A stretch of DNA of 64,000 nucleotides from Methyloversatilis discipulorum. Its GTDB lineage: Bacteria; Pseudomonadota; Gammaproteobacteria; Burkholderiales; Rhodocyclaceae. Numbering within the stretch: the stretch's first letter is position 1; each line of letters opens with the position of its first letter. The notes under the pieces are model-generated. The model saw nothing but the letters and a program-made list of their open reading frames with translations, was not told the origin of the DNA and did not search any database. Location of the stretch: assembly GCF_000385375.1 (NCBI RefSeq), contig NZ_ARVV01000001.1, positions 1,612,001-1,676,000 on the forward strand. Direction: 5' to 3'. Below, piece by piece: positions 27,801 through 39,300 of this stretch. A program made the position numbers and the translations under genes.

Positions 27801-28561
27801 CGGTAGGACGCCTGCAGCCGCGGCTGGCGGCCGTCAGTTCCTTCGGCGCCGGCGGTTCCAACGCGCACCTGGTGGTCGAGGAATGGCCGGGCATGCCGGG
27901 CACCGACTTGCCCGGTCCGCACATCGTCGTGCTGTCGGCGCGCACGCCGGACACGCTGCGCGCGATGACGCAGTCGCTGGCACGCCATGTCGAGCGTGCG
28001 CTGGAACGCGGCGAGGCGCTGTCGCTGGCCGATCTGGCGGCGACGCTGCGTGTCGCGCGCATCGCCCAGCCCAACCGGCTCGCCGTGATCGCCGATGACC
28101 TGAGGACGCTGGCGGCGCAGCTGCGCGCCAGTCTGGAAGGCGAGTTCTGGCAGCTCGACGCCTCCACGCTGCCGGCCGGCGTGTTCAAGGGCGTGGCCGA
28201 CGCCGAGGGCGCGGCCGCAGATGCGGGCAGCGAGCCGGACGCGCTGGCGCGCGCCTGGGTCAGTGGCGCCTTCGACGACTGGAGCGCACAGCCGGTGCCG
28301 CCGCTGCGTCGACGCGTGCCGCTGCCCGGTACTGCCTTCCAGCGCCGGCGCTTCTGGGCGCAGCCGGTCGCGGCCGCCCAGGCCCCGCAGATCGCCCAGC
28401 CCGTCGCGGCCTATGTCGCGACAGCCGCTGCAGCGCCCGCGCCCGACATCGCGCAGCCGCTGTCGCCGCGCGACATCCTCGAACGCGTCAGGACAGGCCG
28501 CATGACGCCTGACGAAGCCAAGCGCCTGCTCGCCGGCATGCGTGCCACCGCAGACCAGTGA
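21809..28561 (+). CDS. Trans-AT polyketide synthase PKS1: ACP-KS-DH-KR-ACP-KS
   Basis: A protein of 2250 residues from GTG 21809 (an ATG at 21815 is equally possible). Domains in order: ACP (1-85, Ser40 in GLES); KS1 (about 127-560, Cys305, His440, His478); LPAYPFRRTRHW linker; DH (about 727-970, His742 in the HxxxGxxxxP motif, Asp890); KR (GGMGALG near 1208, Tyr1350 and Asn1354); ACP (Ser1504 in GLDS); KS2 (about 1592-2030, Cys1767, His1902, His1941); then a post-KS linker and a short C-terminal SPRDILERVRTG/TPDEAKRLL docking-like segment. There is no acyltransferase domain, so malonyl units must come from the discrete AT encoded at 37908. The first full module should give an alpha,beta-unsaturated or beta-hydroxy intermediate. 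KS2 has no ACP on this chain and probably works with the ACP that begins PKS2. Confidence 0.93.
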   Translation: MEMQNETLLAWVIERFADVMGHDAARIEAHSALEDIGLESMAVVAMGRLLEAHFPLLPRTFLYDCRTVGDVHQYLLSNFPDEAARLSASLRPVSPREEAHASARPHFSDEWEVLDDDLTDAGGVNADDAIAIVGIAGRYPGAPDLESFAALLDAGVDAVGEVPAERWSADGLFSGDPVARAQWASTSKWGGFLRDVDAFDSAFFGVSAVDADVMDPQERLFIECAWHALEHAALGPERLPRAQPGGAARVGVFAGITTLSYPLLGEVHWRSGGGQVPTAMPWSVANRLSWLLDFDGPSIALDTACSSSLTALHLACESLRRDECAVALAGGVNLYLHPSKYVQLSQQRMLSPTGRCHAFGDAADGFVPGEGVGVVVLRRLTDARAAGDRILGVIRATGVAHGGRTTGYTVPSSRSQGVLIRDTLARAGLGASRIGYVEAHGTGTGLGDPVEVEGLLAGWAADRPRSCALGSVKANIGHLEAAAGIAGLTRLLLQFRSHRLFASLHSERINPAIDLARTPFRIPQRTEPWPDDGQARCAALSSFGAGGANAHVIVEEWREVPADIAAGTIATVFPFSASDEEQLDAVIARFRDWLAPRVAELDTPDGRARIAATLQLGRTPLRARALVVAGSLADLLQALSADRVQRGATDGRKAAATEGADPLVLATGWLAGASVRWSTLWPESGKTLPQPVDLPAYPFRRTRHWIGGAQTPAPVRFDGVPAAAARDGVLHINPDDWRARNHVVDGQAVFPAAGYLQLLAARLPGDGAIEFRDLMWGRALVLATSADVTVDVDAAGRCAVRSGTADDGPAHLRGALHALAAGAASTAAVARPTGPFDRDAFYAGFERMGLCYGPEFRPVRALERAGDHAVAELSVPPRDDVGRINPALLDGVFQCAVALAPAAVLAAGRAFVPFSMRRLTLHAPLREHAVVRVDYRGTPAPGLHAYDFRVCAHDGAPLADIEGFCFRAWDGVRAAPLHLLQRHWVVADGRSPAGLAASPMLLAGAAGVGLGGLAARLRRLYPAQPLWSVETASRFRFHDGHCVDMDAADAAHRRTLLELLQHGDAFPATVVWMSGNARGSTEADARRFVALAQLLVGALGARALRLVYVGIPSSDDGRCFHAAMGGLLKSLHLEAPRVSAALLELDAATADDPVRRADAVAAALARPLSPGRVPRLRVRDGCIEEERFAWLDAPQDSWLPTRGATYLITGGMGALGRTFARWLAGCGVHVALVGRSPLDDEGARAVASLGGEGASVVYVQGDVTDAASLAGVLQQVRATLGPVRGVIHAAGVLRDAFFVKHGDDDWQAVLAPKITAARLLDEATRDDALEAFVLFSSLAGAHGNVGQSVYAYANAWLDDFAGLRAQAVASGRRRGRTLALAWPLWRSENGMQAPPPVMQWMAERGLELLDAEQGVQALRSAMASGAAGVVVCSGRREGVARLLEVGPAAVERQAPATAPVRAVAAADTTGALCNRLGDMLARACGIARARVAPATPLQSLGLDSIMVMDLNGELDKHFSSLPKTLLYEADTVQELAARIVSAEPEAAARFAGDEAANAPAMPAAEAAAPAVPPAPDPVAPGPVASADDDTRGLAIAIVGLAGRYPRAENPDVFWDNLLQGMDCVAELSQRWPDDPSFARREGEAAKTGAYARWAALIDQHDCFDPLFFGIAPRDAERMDPQERLFLEASWLAIENAGYTPQTLQSPPSRDGARARVGVLAGVMYGEYQYYGAGGSATLTNSSYAAIANRVSYTLGFNGASFALDSMCSSSLTALHTACLLLRAGECDAVLAGGVNVSAHPYRYRMLSELQFAASDGRCRSFGAGGDGYVPGEGVGVVVLKRLADAVRDGDHIHGVIRGSALGHGGRTSGFTVPTPVGQSEVIADAFASAGVPASRLGYIEAHGTGTGLGDPIELRGLAMALEGALGDHVVPIGSVKSQIGHLESAAGIAALTKVLLQMRHGRLVPSIHSEPANPNIDFSKLPFRVQAEAADWPAPRDAVGRLQPRLAAVSSFGAGGSNAHLVVEEWPGMPGTDLPGPHIVVLSARTPDTLRAMTQSLARHVERALERGEALSLADLAATLRVARIAQPNRLAVIADDLRTLAAQLRASLEGEFWQLDASTLPAGVFKGVADAEGAAADAGSEPDALARAWVSGAFDDWSAQPVPPLRRRVPLPGTAFQRRRFWAQPVAAAQAPQIAQPVAAYVATAAAAPAPDIAQPLSPRDILERVRTGRMTPDEAKRLLAGMRATADQ

Positions 28562-28596
28562 GCGCCGACCACCACGCGCAGACAACAGGGACAGAC

Positions 28597-29934
28597 ATGA
28601 CGGACTTTGATCGGACGGTGGGCATCATCGGCGGCGGCGCATCGGGAATCGGTGTCGCCAAGGCGCTGACCGAGGCGGGGCTCGATTACGAAGTGCTGGA
28701 GGCCAGTAGCGGCCTGGGTGGCAACTGGCAGCCGGACGGGCCGGCGTCGAAGATGTACGCGTCGGTGCACCTGATCAGCTCGCGTCGCAACACGCAGTTC
28801 TCCGACCTGCCGATGCCCGACAGCTATCCGCACTATCCGCGGCACAGCCAGATGTACGCCTACCTGATGTCGGTGGCGGCGCGCTACACGGTCGAGGCGC
28901 ACACGCGCTTCCATACCCGGGTCGTCCGCGCGCGGCCGGATGGCGGGGGCTGGCGCTGCGAGCTGGCCGACGGCAGCGTGCGCCGCTATGCCCACCTGGT
29001 GGTGGCCAACGGCCTGCTGCGCATTCCGCTGGTGCCAAAGTTCGACGGCCATTTCGACGGCGAAAGCGTGCATTCCGGCGACTACCGTTCGGCCGACCAG
29101 TTCCGCGGCAAGCGGGTGCTCGTGGTGGGCGGCGGCAATTCGGGCTGCGACATCGCGGTGGACGCCGCACTCAATGCCGACGCCGCTTTCCATTCGACCC
29201 GACGCGGCTATCACTACATGCCGAAGTTCGTTGATGGCAAGCCGACGCAGGAATGGCTGATGGACATCGCGCCGAAGTTCACTGATGCCCAGGCCTACTG
29301 GGACCATGTCGGCGCAGTGTTCAAGCTGGCCGGTTTCGACGGCACCGATTTCGGCCTGCCGGCGCCGGACCACCGCATCGACGCGGCGCACCCGATCATG
29401 AATTCGCAGGTGCTCTACCACATCGGTCACGGCGATCTGGCGCCCAAGCCGGACATCCGCCGCATCGACGGCCGCACCGTCGAATTCACCGACGGCAGCC
29501 GCGAACAGATCGACCTCATCCTGTGGGCGACCGGCTTCCGCACCGACCTGTCCTTCTTCGACCCGGCAGATTTCGACGCGCGCGTCGATCTGGACCGGCT
29601 GTTCCTGCGCATGGTGCCGCAGCGTCACGACAACCTGCTGTTCGTCGGTTATCTCAATACGCCGTCCGGCCTGGGCAACGTGCTCAACATCACCGCGCGC
29701 TTCGTCGCCGCCTGCCTGTCGGCGCGCATTGCCGGCAGCGAAAACTTCCGCCGGCTGCAGCAGATGAAGCAGCAGCCCGAGCGGCTCGATCTCGGCCAGG
29801 GCCGCTTCATGGACACCGACCGCCACCGCTACGAGGTCGATCTGTGGAAGTACATCCGCGCGGTCAATTTCGTCACCGGAAAGCTGCTCGACGGCGCAAC
29901 TCAAGCCGCGCCGGCCGAGGCGCTGACCGCATGA
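28597..29934 (+). CDS. Flavin-containing monooxygenase (stand-alone)
   Basis: A protein of 445 residues. The FAD motif GIIGGGASGIG is at residues 7-17, the NADPH motif VVGGGNSGCD near residue 180, and the class B fingerprint appears as FDGESVHSGDYR (FxGxxxHxxxY). Class B flavin monooxygenases insert oxygen at heteroatoms or, as Baeyer-Villiger enzymes, next to ketones. It lies between PKS1 and PKS2 and resembles the FMO domain at the C-terminus of PKS2, so both probably act on the carrier-bound chain. The ATG at 28597 has AGGGA upstream; a GTG overlapping the PKS1 stop (28558) is an alternative start. Confidence 0.9.
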   Translation: MTDFDRTVGIIGGGASGIGVAKALTEAGLDYEVLEASSGLGGNWQPDGPASKMYASVHLISSRRNTQFSDLPMPDSYPHYPRHSQMYAYLMSVAARYTVEAHTRFHTRVVRARPDGGGWRCELADGSVRRYAHLVVANGLLRIPLVPKFDGHFDGESVHSGDYRSADQFRGKRVLVVGGGNSGCDIAVDAALNADAAFHSTRRGYHYMPKFVDGKPTQEWLMDIAPKFTDAQAYWDHVGAVFKLAGFDGTDFGLPAPDHRIDAAHPIMNSQVLYHIGHGDLAPKPDIRRIDGRTVEFTDGSREQIDLILWATGFRTDLSFFDPADFDARVDLDRLFLRMVPQRHDNLLFVGYLNTPSGLGNVLNITARFVAACLSARIAGSENFRRLQQMKQQPERLDLGQGRFMDTDRHRYEVDLWKYIRAVNFVTGKLLDGATQAAPAEALTA

Positions 29935-29978
29935 GCACCGTTTTCACCACGCATACCGGGGATTCCGCATGGACATGA
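29931..29978 (+). CDS. Possible 15-residue coupling peptide between FMO and PKS2
   Basis: An ATG overlapping the FMO stop (ATGA, 29931) opens a frame that reads MSTVFTTHTGDSAWT and stops at 29976-29978, where the TGA in turn overlaps an ATG (29975) of PKS2. The frame would therefore hand ribosomes from FMO to PKS2. Its own ribosome site is not evident and it may be chance. Confidence 0.25.
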   Translation: MSTVFTTHTGDSAWT

Positions 29979-32900
29979 GCATTGCCGACGAACTGTCGCC
30001 GGAAGAGGCGCTGGCACTGATCGAAGGGCTGGAGATGGACGCGGCACCGTCGGTCGCACCGACCGTCGCTCCGCCGCGACCGCCCGCATCACCGGCCACC
30101 CGCCCAGCCCTGGAGGTGGCACTGGAACAGGATCTGGGCGCGCTGGTGATGGACGTGCTCAAGCTCGATGCCGCCGATTTCTCGCCGACGCGCTCGCTGA
30201 TGGACTACGGCATGGATTCGATCTCGTCTACCGAGATCGGCAACCGTTTCACTGCGCGCTTCGGCATCGTCATTCCGCCTACCGTGTTCTTCGAGTTCCA
30301 GGATCTGCGTGGTCTCACCCGTTATCTGCTGAAGAATCACAGCACCGACGTGAAGCGTGTTCTGGGTGAACTCGAAGGTTCGGTCGCCGTCGCACCCGCT
30401 GCCGTCGCTCTCCGCGCACCCGAATCTGTCCGGACGACGCCGGTCCCGGCTCCGCGCCCGTCGCCCGTTGTCGTGATGGAGGCCGTGCAGACGGTGGCCG
30501 TAACGGCCGATGCGCCGCTGTCGATCGAGGCACTGTGGGCGGAACAGGGCGCGGCCACTGCGCCGGCGCCCGTCGTCCCGCCTGCACCCGTTGCGGCGCC
30601 CCTACCCGCAGCGGTCGTCGGGCGGCAGGACATCGCCGCCCCGGAAGTCGGCGTCCGTCAGCCCTCGCGCGAACACCTCGATGCACAGCAGGCCTTCGTT
30701 GACCAGGCGCGTTCGGTCAGCGTGCAAGGGCGCTCCGGCCGCATCATCGAGGCAGCGGTGTACGGCCTGGGGCGGCCAGTGCTGCTGCTCGGCGGCCTCG
30801 TCATGCATACCTCGGTCATGTGGCGGCTGCAGCTGCGCGAACTGGGTGCGCATTACCGGCTGATCGCCTATCACATGCCGGGCTGCGGCCGCACCGACTT
30901 CTACAGTCCGCTGACGCTGTCGTCGATGGCGGACGACGTGGCCGAACTGCTGGACGGACTGGGCATCACCGATGCGCTGCCGGTCATCGGCTATTCCTTC
31001 GGCGGCGTGCTGGCACAGCGCTTCTGCGTTGCCCACCCGCAGCGCGTGTCGGCGCTGGTGGCGACGGTCACCTCGCCGTTCGCGCAGGGCGCGAACGACT
31101 TCGCGACGCTGATGCGCGAGCTGCAGATGAGCGAGCGCTTCATGGAGCTGAACCGCGGCTGGAACATTCCGTCGTTGCCGGCCTATCAGGCCGTCGTCGG
31201 CGCCTTCGACCACCGTGAGGCGCTGTCTGCGCTGCGCTGCCCGGCGCTGGTGATCAGCGGGCGCGACGACCGCTACATGCAGCCGGCCTATGGTCGCGCG
31301 CTGGCCGACGCGCTGCCGGGCGCGCGCTACGTCTGCTTCCCGGGTGCCGGTCACCTGCTGGGCTTCACCCACTTCGAGGCCTACAACCGTCTGCTGCTGC
31401 GCTTCCTCGATGAAGTGGCGCCGCTGCGCGACGACGCCGCTCGCGGGCTCGCGCGTTCGCCGGTCAGCGCTTTCGTGCCGGCCGACGGCACCACGCTGCA
31501 GGTGCTGGAAGACTATGTGCGCCGTGGCGATCAGGGGCATTGCGCCATCCTGTCGCCGCAGTCGGCGCAGCTTGCGCTGCTGCTCAACCGCATACAGTCA
31601 CGGAACAAGACCGGAGACGAGGACTACCGCTGCCTGTTCCTGACCTCGCAGCACGAGGCGCTCGACGCCGCGATGCGCCTGGCCCGGCATCGCGCCCGCA
31701 ACCGCGACGCCGACAGCAGCGGCGAACTGCTGCTGATCGATGCGGGAGAAGGCTGGCGCCGCTACTTCGATCCGCTGGACGCAGGTCCGGACGACGCACT
31801 TGTCCCGGGCGTGCTGTTCGTGTCCACCGTGCTCGAGGCGATCGAGCGGCTGGAAGGCGGCGCCTCGCCGGTGGCGGCCGTACTGGTGTGCGATGCCTTC
31901 ACGCCGGCCGAGGACGCCGACCGCCTGATCGCCGCCTGCGCCGCGCGCGAGGTGCTCAGCGTGCTGGTGGACAACAACGACCCGGACGCGACGGCCGCCG
32001 ACTGGATCGCGCCGGCCTGCCGCGAACGCGCGGACATGATCGTGCTCGGCGAATCGATGGCGGGCAGTCAGGTGCCGGTCGCCGCCTGCATGGTACGTGC
32101 GCCGGTACACCAGACCTGGAGCATGACGCCCAGCGAAAGCTATGTGCGCAACGTCATGACCAGTTTCGGTTTTCCGCTGGCGGTGGCGCGCGAAGCGCTG
32201 CTGGCGCGTTTCGCCGACCTGATCGACGGCGACACGCACAGGTTGATGCGGCGCATCGACGCCGATGTCGACGCCTGCTTCGATGCCCACCTGCGCTGGG
32301 GCAATTCCGGCTACGCCCGGGTGGCGCGCCTGCACGGTTTCGACGCCCGCTTCGAGGCGGCACGCGGCATGAAGTCACTGCTGCGCGACCGCGACGGTAC
32401 CGCGCGCACGGTGCTCGACTGCTTCGTGAACGTCGGCACCAGCCCGCGCGGCCTGAACCCGCTGGATGTCATTCCCGACGTGGCGCGTGCGCACGACGCG
32501 AACACCGATTACTGGAGCGAACTGGCTGCGCTGCTGAGCGAGCGCACCGGCCTGCCGCACGCCTTCCCGGCGTCGAGCAATGTCACGGCGGTGGAAGTCG
32601 CGCTGACGCTGGCGGCACTCGCCGCACCGGCGAAGCGCCGCATGCTCTTCTTCTCCGGCGGCCTGGGCTTCTCGATGCTCAGCGCGGTGGCGTCGCACGA
32701 CGCGGTGTTCGACATCTTCCGCAAGCCCTTCGAGCCGCTGTACCGGCACAGCGTGTTCATCGACGCGCATGCGCCGGACGCCGCGCAGAAGCTCGAAGCC
32801 GAACTGCTGTCCGGCGACATCGGGCTGGTGTGGTTCGAAACCATACAGGTGGACGCCAACGCCACGCGCCCGCTGCCGCAGCAGCTGGTCGAACTGATCG

Positions 32901-35172
32901 TGCGTCACCGCGATGCCGGCGGCTATCTGGTCGGTGTGGACGAAACCCAGACCAATCTGATGACCGGCCGTCTGCTGCACAGCGCGGCTCAGGTGTCGTC
33001 GCCCGACCTGGTCGCGCTGGGCACCGCGCTGTGCGATTCGCTGGTGCCGACCGGCGTCGTGCTGTGCAGCGACGCGGTGCGGCAACGTGCGCAGCAGCGC
33101 TCGCCGGCGCGCCTGCAGGAACTGGCCGGCCGTCAGCGCTGCCCGCTGTCGGCACACATATCGCTGCACGCGCTGCGCAAGGTGTTCGAGCAGGGACTGG
33201 ACGAACGTGCGCGCCTCACCGGTGCATCGTTCCGCGCCAAGCTGACCGCCCTGCAGCGCGAGGTGCCGATGATTACCGCCGTGCGCGGCGAAGGCCTGCT
33301 GCTCACCATCGATCTCGACCTCACGGGCGCCGATCCCTTCCTGCAGCGCAGCTTCGGCTACCTGCTGTGGGGCGCCATGCTGCGTGACCCGGTGCAGGGC
33401 GTGGCGGTCGCGGTCTGCCCCATCCACAACAACAGCCTGCGTTTCCTGCCGCCGCTGGACATCGCCGACGACGAGGTGAAGCTCATCGTCGACAGCCTGC
33501 GCCGCCATCTGTCGGACGGCATCGCGCCCGTGGTGCTCGACTGCGCGGCGCATTCGGCGCGCATCGGCGAAGCGCGCACCGCCGAATTCCTGAAGTCCCT
33601 CGTCCCCACCGAAAACAAGGAGGTCCGTCGCATGAGTGCTCCCCGTTCACTGTCCGCGCCGCCGGTCGCACGCGAATTCACCCGCGCCTTCGTCGAACGC
33701 ATTCCGGGCGGCGCACGCATGCTCGAACGCTTGCGCGGCAAGGGCCGCTCGCCGCGCCAGCTGCCGCGCGTGTGCGTGGTCGGTGCCGGCGTCGGCGGCA
33801 TTTCGATGGGCAAGGCACTGACCGAATACGGCATCCCGTTCGACTGCTTCGACGGTCGTGACCGCATTGGCGGCATCTGGGCCTTCGATCCCGACCGGAA
33901 GTTCACCTCGGTGTGGCACGCGATGAACCAGAACACGCCGCGCGGCCTGTACCAGTACACCGATTTTCCGATGCCTGACGACTACCCGGATTTCCCGTCG
34001 CACCAGCAGGTGCACGCCTATCTCGAAAGCTATGTCGACCATTTCGGTTTCCGCGACCGGATACAGCTGAATACCCAGGTCAAGCGCGCCGAGCGCTTCG
34101 GCGACAAGGGCTGGCGCGTCACGCTGGACAGCGGCGAGGTGCGCCACTACGACGCGCTCATCGTTGCCAACGGTCACCACAACGAGCCGAACTTCCCTGA
34201 TTACTACTACCGCGACGTGTTCGACGGCGAGTCCATCCACTCGCAGCACTACCGCTACCGCGAGGACTACCGCGACAAGGACGTGCTGGTGGTGGGCGTG
34301 GGCAACAGCGGTTCGCAGGTGGCGGTGGACATCAGCCACGCGGCGAAGTCGACCTGCATTTCGCTGCGCCGCGGCGTCTATGTGCTGCCCCACTACCTGC
34401 TGGGCCTGCGCATGGACCGCGCGATGGCCTTCCTGAACGACTGGTGGTTCAAGAAGATCCTGCCTTACCCGCTGTTCAACCTGGTGCACACCGGGCTGTA
34501 CAAGGCGCTGATCCAGCGTCACTCCAGCATGGGCATGCCGAAGCCGGACCACCTGATGATGTCCAGCCTGCCGACGCTGTCCGAGAACTTCGCCAACCGC
34601 ATTGGCGACGGCAAGCTGAAGATCGTGCCCGAGGTGAAGCACATCAAGGGCCGCAAGGTGTTCTTCGCCGACGGCAGCGTGCGCGAGTTCGATGCCATCG
34701 TCTATTCGACCGGCTTCAAGACCACCTTCCCCTTCCTCGACAAGCAGTTCCTGAATGCCGACGACAACAGGGTGCCGATGTTCAAGCGCATCTTCGTGCC
34801 CGGCGTGGACAACCTCGCCTTCATCGGCCTGTTCCAGGCGGTCACCTGGGGCTTCCTCGACATGATGGAAGCGCAGTCGAAACTGGTGGCCGAACACTTC
34901 GCCGGCTTCTACCGCCAGCCCGACGTCGCCGCGCAGAAGCGCGACATCGAGCGCGAACAGAAGATCATCCGTCGCGAGTACCTGGCGACGCTGCGCAACA
35001 ACTACGAAATGCACGGCCCGACCTATATGCACGAGCTGGCGAAGGAGCACGCTCGCGGCCGCACCCGCGCGCGGAAGGCCGGACTGCCGATGCCGTGCGC
35101 GGCCAGCGGCGTGCCGGTGACCGATGAAGGCGTGCTGCAGGACGCGCCGGCGCTGGCCGGAGCGAGCGTGTG

Positions 35173-35173
<1 letters not shown>
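29969..35173 (+). CDS. PKS2: ACP, alpha/beta-hydrolase, two aminotransferase-like folds, flavin monooxygenase
   Basis: A protein of 1734 residues. A docking-like start (ADELSPEEALALIEGL) is followed by an ACP (about 48-120, Ser84 in GMDS), an Ala/Pro linker, and an alpha/beta-hydrolase (about 240-490) with Ser343 in GYSFGG, plus GRDD and GAGH for the other triad residues. Two consecutive class III aminotransferase-like regions follow (about 505-735 and 780-1195). The second keeps ASSNVTAVEVALTLA and VDETQTNLMTGRL, but at the PLP-lysine position the first has Glu695 (LGESMAG) and the second Thr1019 (LGTALCD). The C-terminal flavin monooxygenase (about 1222-1734) has VVGAGVGGISMG, VVGVGNSGSQ and FDGESIHSQHYR. 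Release, oxygen insertion or scaffold roles are all possible. A strong ribosome site inside the gene at 33617 could also yield the FMO alone. Confidence 0.85.
33617..33634 (+). promoter_or_regulatory. Internal ribosome-binding site and in-frame ATG within PKS2
   Basis: AAGGAGGT (33617-33624) lies eight bases before an in-frame ATG (33632, residue 1222 of PKS2), exactly where the aminotransferase-like region ends and the FMO begins. Translation from here would give a separate FMO of 513 residues. It looks like the start site of a formerly independent gene whose upstream stop codon has been lost. Confidence 0.6.
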
Positions 35174-37907
<2,734 letters not shown>

Positions 37908-37911
<4 letters not shown>

Positions 37912-39044
37912 AGGCCGTCGTCTTTCCGGGCCAGGGTGCGCAGCGCAAGGGCATGGGCGTCGAACTGTTCGAGCGCTACCCGCGCCTGGTCGAACAGGCC
38001 GACGCCGTGCTCGGCTACAGCCTGCACGATCTGTGCACCGACGGTGCGGACCGCCTGATCGACACCCGCTACACGCAACCGGCGCTGTTCGTCACCGGCT
38101 ATCTCGGCTATCTGGATCACGAGCACCGGCACGGCGCGCCGGCCATGCTGGCCGGCCACAGCATCGGCGAGTTCGTCGCGCTGGCCGCGGCCGGAGCACT
38201 CGACTTCATCGACGCGCTGCGCCTGGTCGACCGCCGCGCCCGCATCATGGCCGCCATCCGCGACGGTGCGATGGCGGCGGTGATCGGGCCGGGGCGCGAC
38301 GAGGTGGATGCGCTGATCGCGCGTCTGGGTGTCGATGGACTGGAGATCGCCAACGAGAACAGTCCCACGCAGACCATCGTCGCCGGCCTGTCGGGCGAGA
38401 TCGACGCCTTCGTCGAGCGCTGCCGCGACGCGGGTACACGGGCGGTGCGCCTGCGCGTCAGCGGTGCCTTCCATTCGCGCCACATGCGGCCGGCCGCCGC
38501 CGAGTTCGCGCAGGCGCTGCGCGAGACGCCTTTCCAGCCCCCGCGCATTCCGGTGATCGCCAACGTGACGGCACGGCCGCACGACGCGCAGATCGCCGAG
38601 GTGATGGCCGCCCATCTTTACAGCCCGGTGCGCTGGATGCAGTCGGTGCACACCATGCTCGACGCCGGCGTCAGCGAATTCGTCGAGATCGGCCCGGCGC
38701 CGGTGCTCGGCCCGATGATCGACGAGATCCGCGCCGGCTGGCGCCCGCCGTCACGGGCCGCGGCAGGCTGGCCCGAGTTCGCGGCGCCGCCAGTCGGCGG
38801 TGAGCACGCCGCGCTGGTCGCCGCGTTGCACGCGCTGTACGGCAGTGCGTCGCCGGCCGCGGCCGACTGGGCCGCGTTGTGGCCGCGCGGGGTGGACGTC
38901 GCCGGCTGGCCGCCGCTTGAACTGGCGGCCACACCGCGCGCGCTGCGCCGGCAGATTCGACGCGCCCTCGAAACCCTGATTCCGGCCGCGGCGTCAGCGC
39001 AGCGTGCCGACCCGTCTTTACACCTGCACGGACGACATCCATGA
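37908..39044 (+). CDS. Discrete malonyl-CoA:ACP acyltransferase (trans-AT)
   Basis: A protein of 378 residues from a GTG overlapping the PKS3 stop, with GGAGG eight bases upstream. Motifs: FPGQGAQ at the start, the nucleophile Ser85 in AGHSIGEF, and SGAFHSRHM, the form usual for malonyl-specific enzymes. It lies in a cluster whose ketosynthases all lack built-in AT domains, so it is the obvious source of extender units in trans. The last ~90 residues are an Ala/Pro-rich extension beyond the catalytic core. Confidence 0.93.
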
Positions 39045-39298
39045 GCACCGAACACGATATCGCGGACTTCATCACCACTTTCATCGCCGACCGCACCGGC
39101 GTACCGGCGCAGGACATCGAGCCGGAGGAGAACCTCGGCAGCTACGGACTGGGTTCGATGCAGGCGGTCGATCTGGTCGGCTCGCTGGAAGACCGCTACG
39201 GCGTGTCGCTGCCGCCGGCGCTGGTGTTCCAGTACCCGACCGTGCGCGAACTGTCGGTCGCCGTCGCGCAGCGCGCCGCAGCCCCGGCCGGAGCCTGA
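39041..39298 (+). CDS. Free acyl carrier protein
   Basis: A protein of 85 residues comprising one ACP domain. The phosphopantetheine serine lies in SYGLGSMQAVDLV near residue 39. The helix pattern and the C-terminal VFQYPTVRELS fit PKS-type ACPs rather than the fatty acid AcpP. Its ATG overlaps the AT stop (ATGA), and two bases separate it from the acyl-AMP ligase gene, so it is the likely partner of that ligase for loading a starter. Confidence 0.93.
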   Translation: MSTEHDIADFITTFIADRTGVPAQDIEPEENLGSYGLGSMQAVDLVGSLEDRYGVSLPPALVFQYPTVRELSVAVAQRAAAPAGA

Positions 39299-39300
39299 AC

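Noticed and set aside
29969..33600. Reading PKS2 as an active class III aminotransferase
   Set aside because: Neither aminotransferase-like region keeps the lysine needed for PLP; the fold call is kept, the activity is not.
33647..35050. 467-codon minus-strand open frame
   Set aside because: Shadow of the PKS2 FMO domain, with low-complexity His/Val/Ala/Arg composition.
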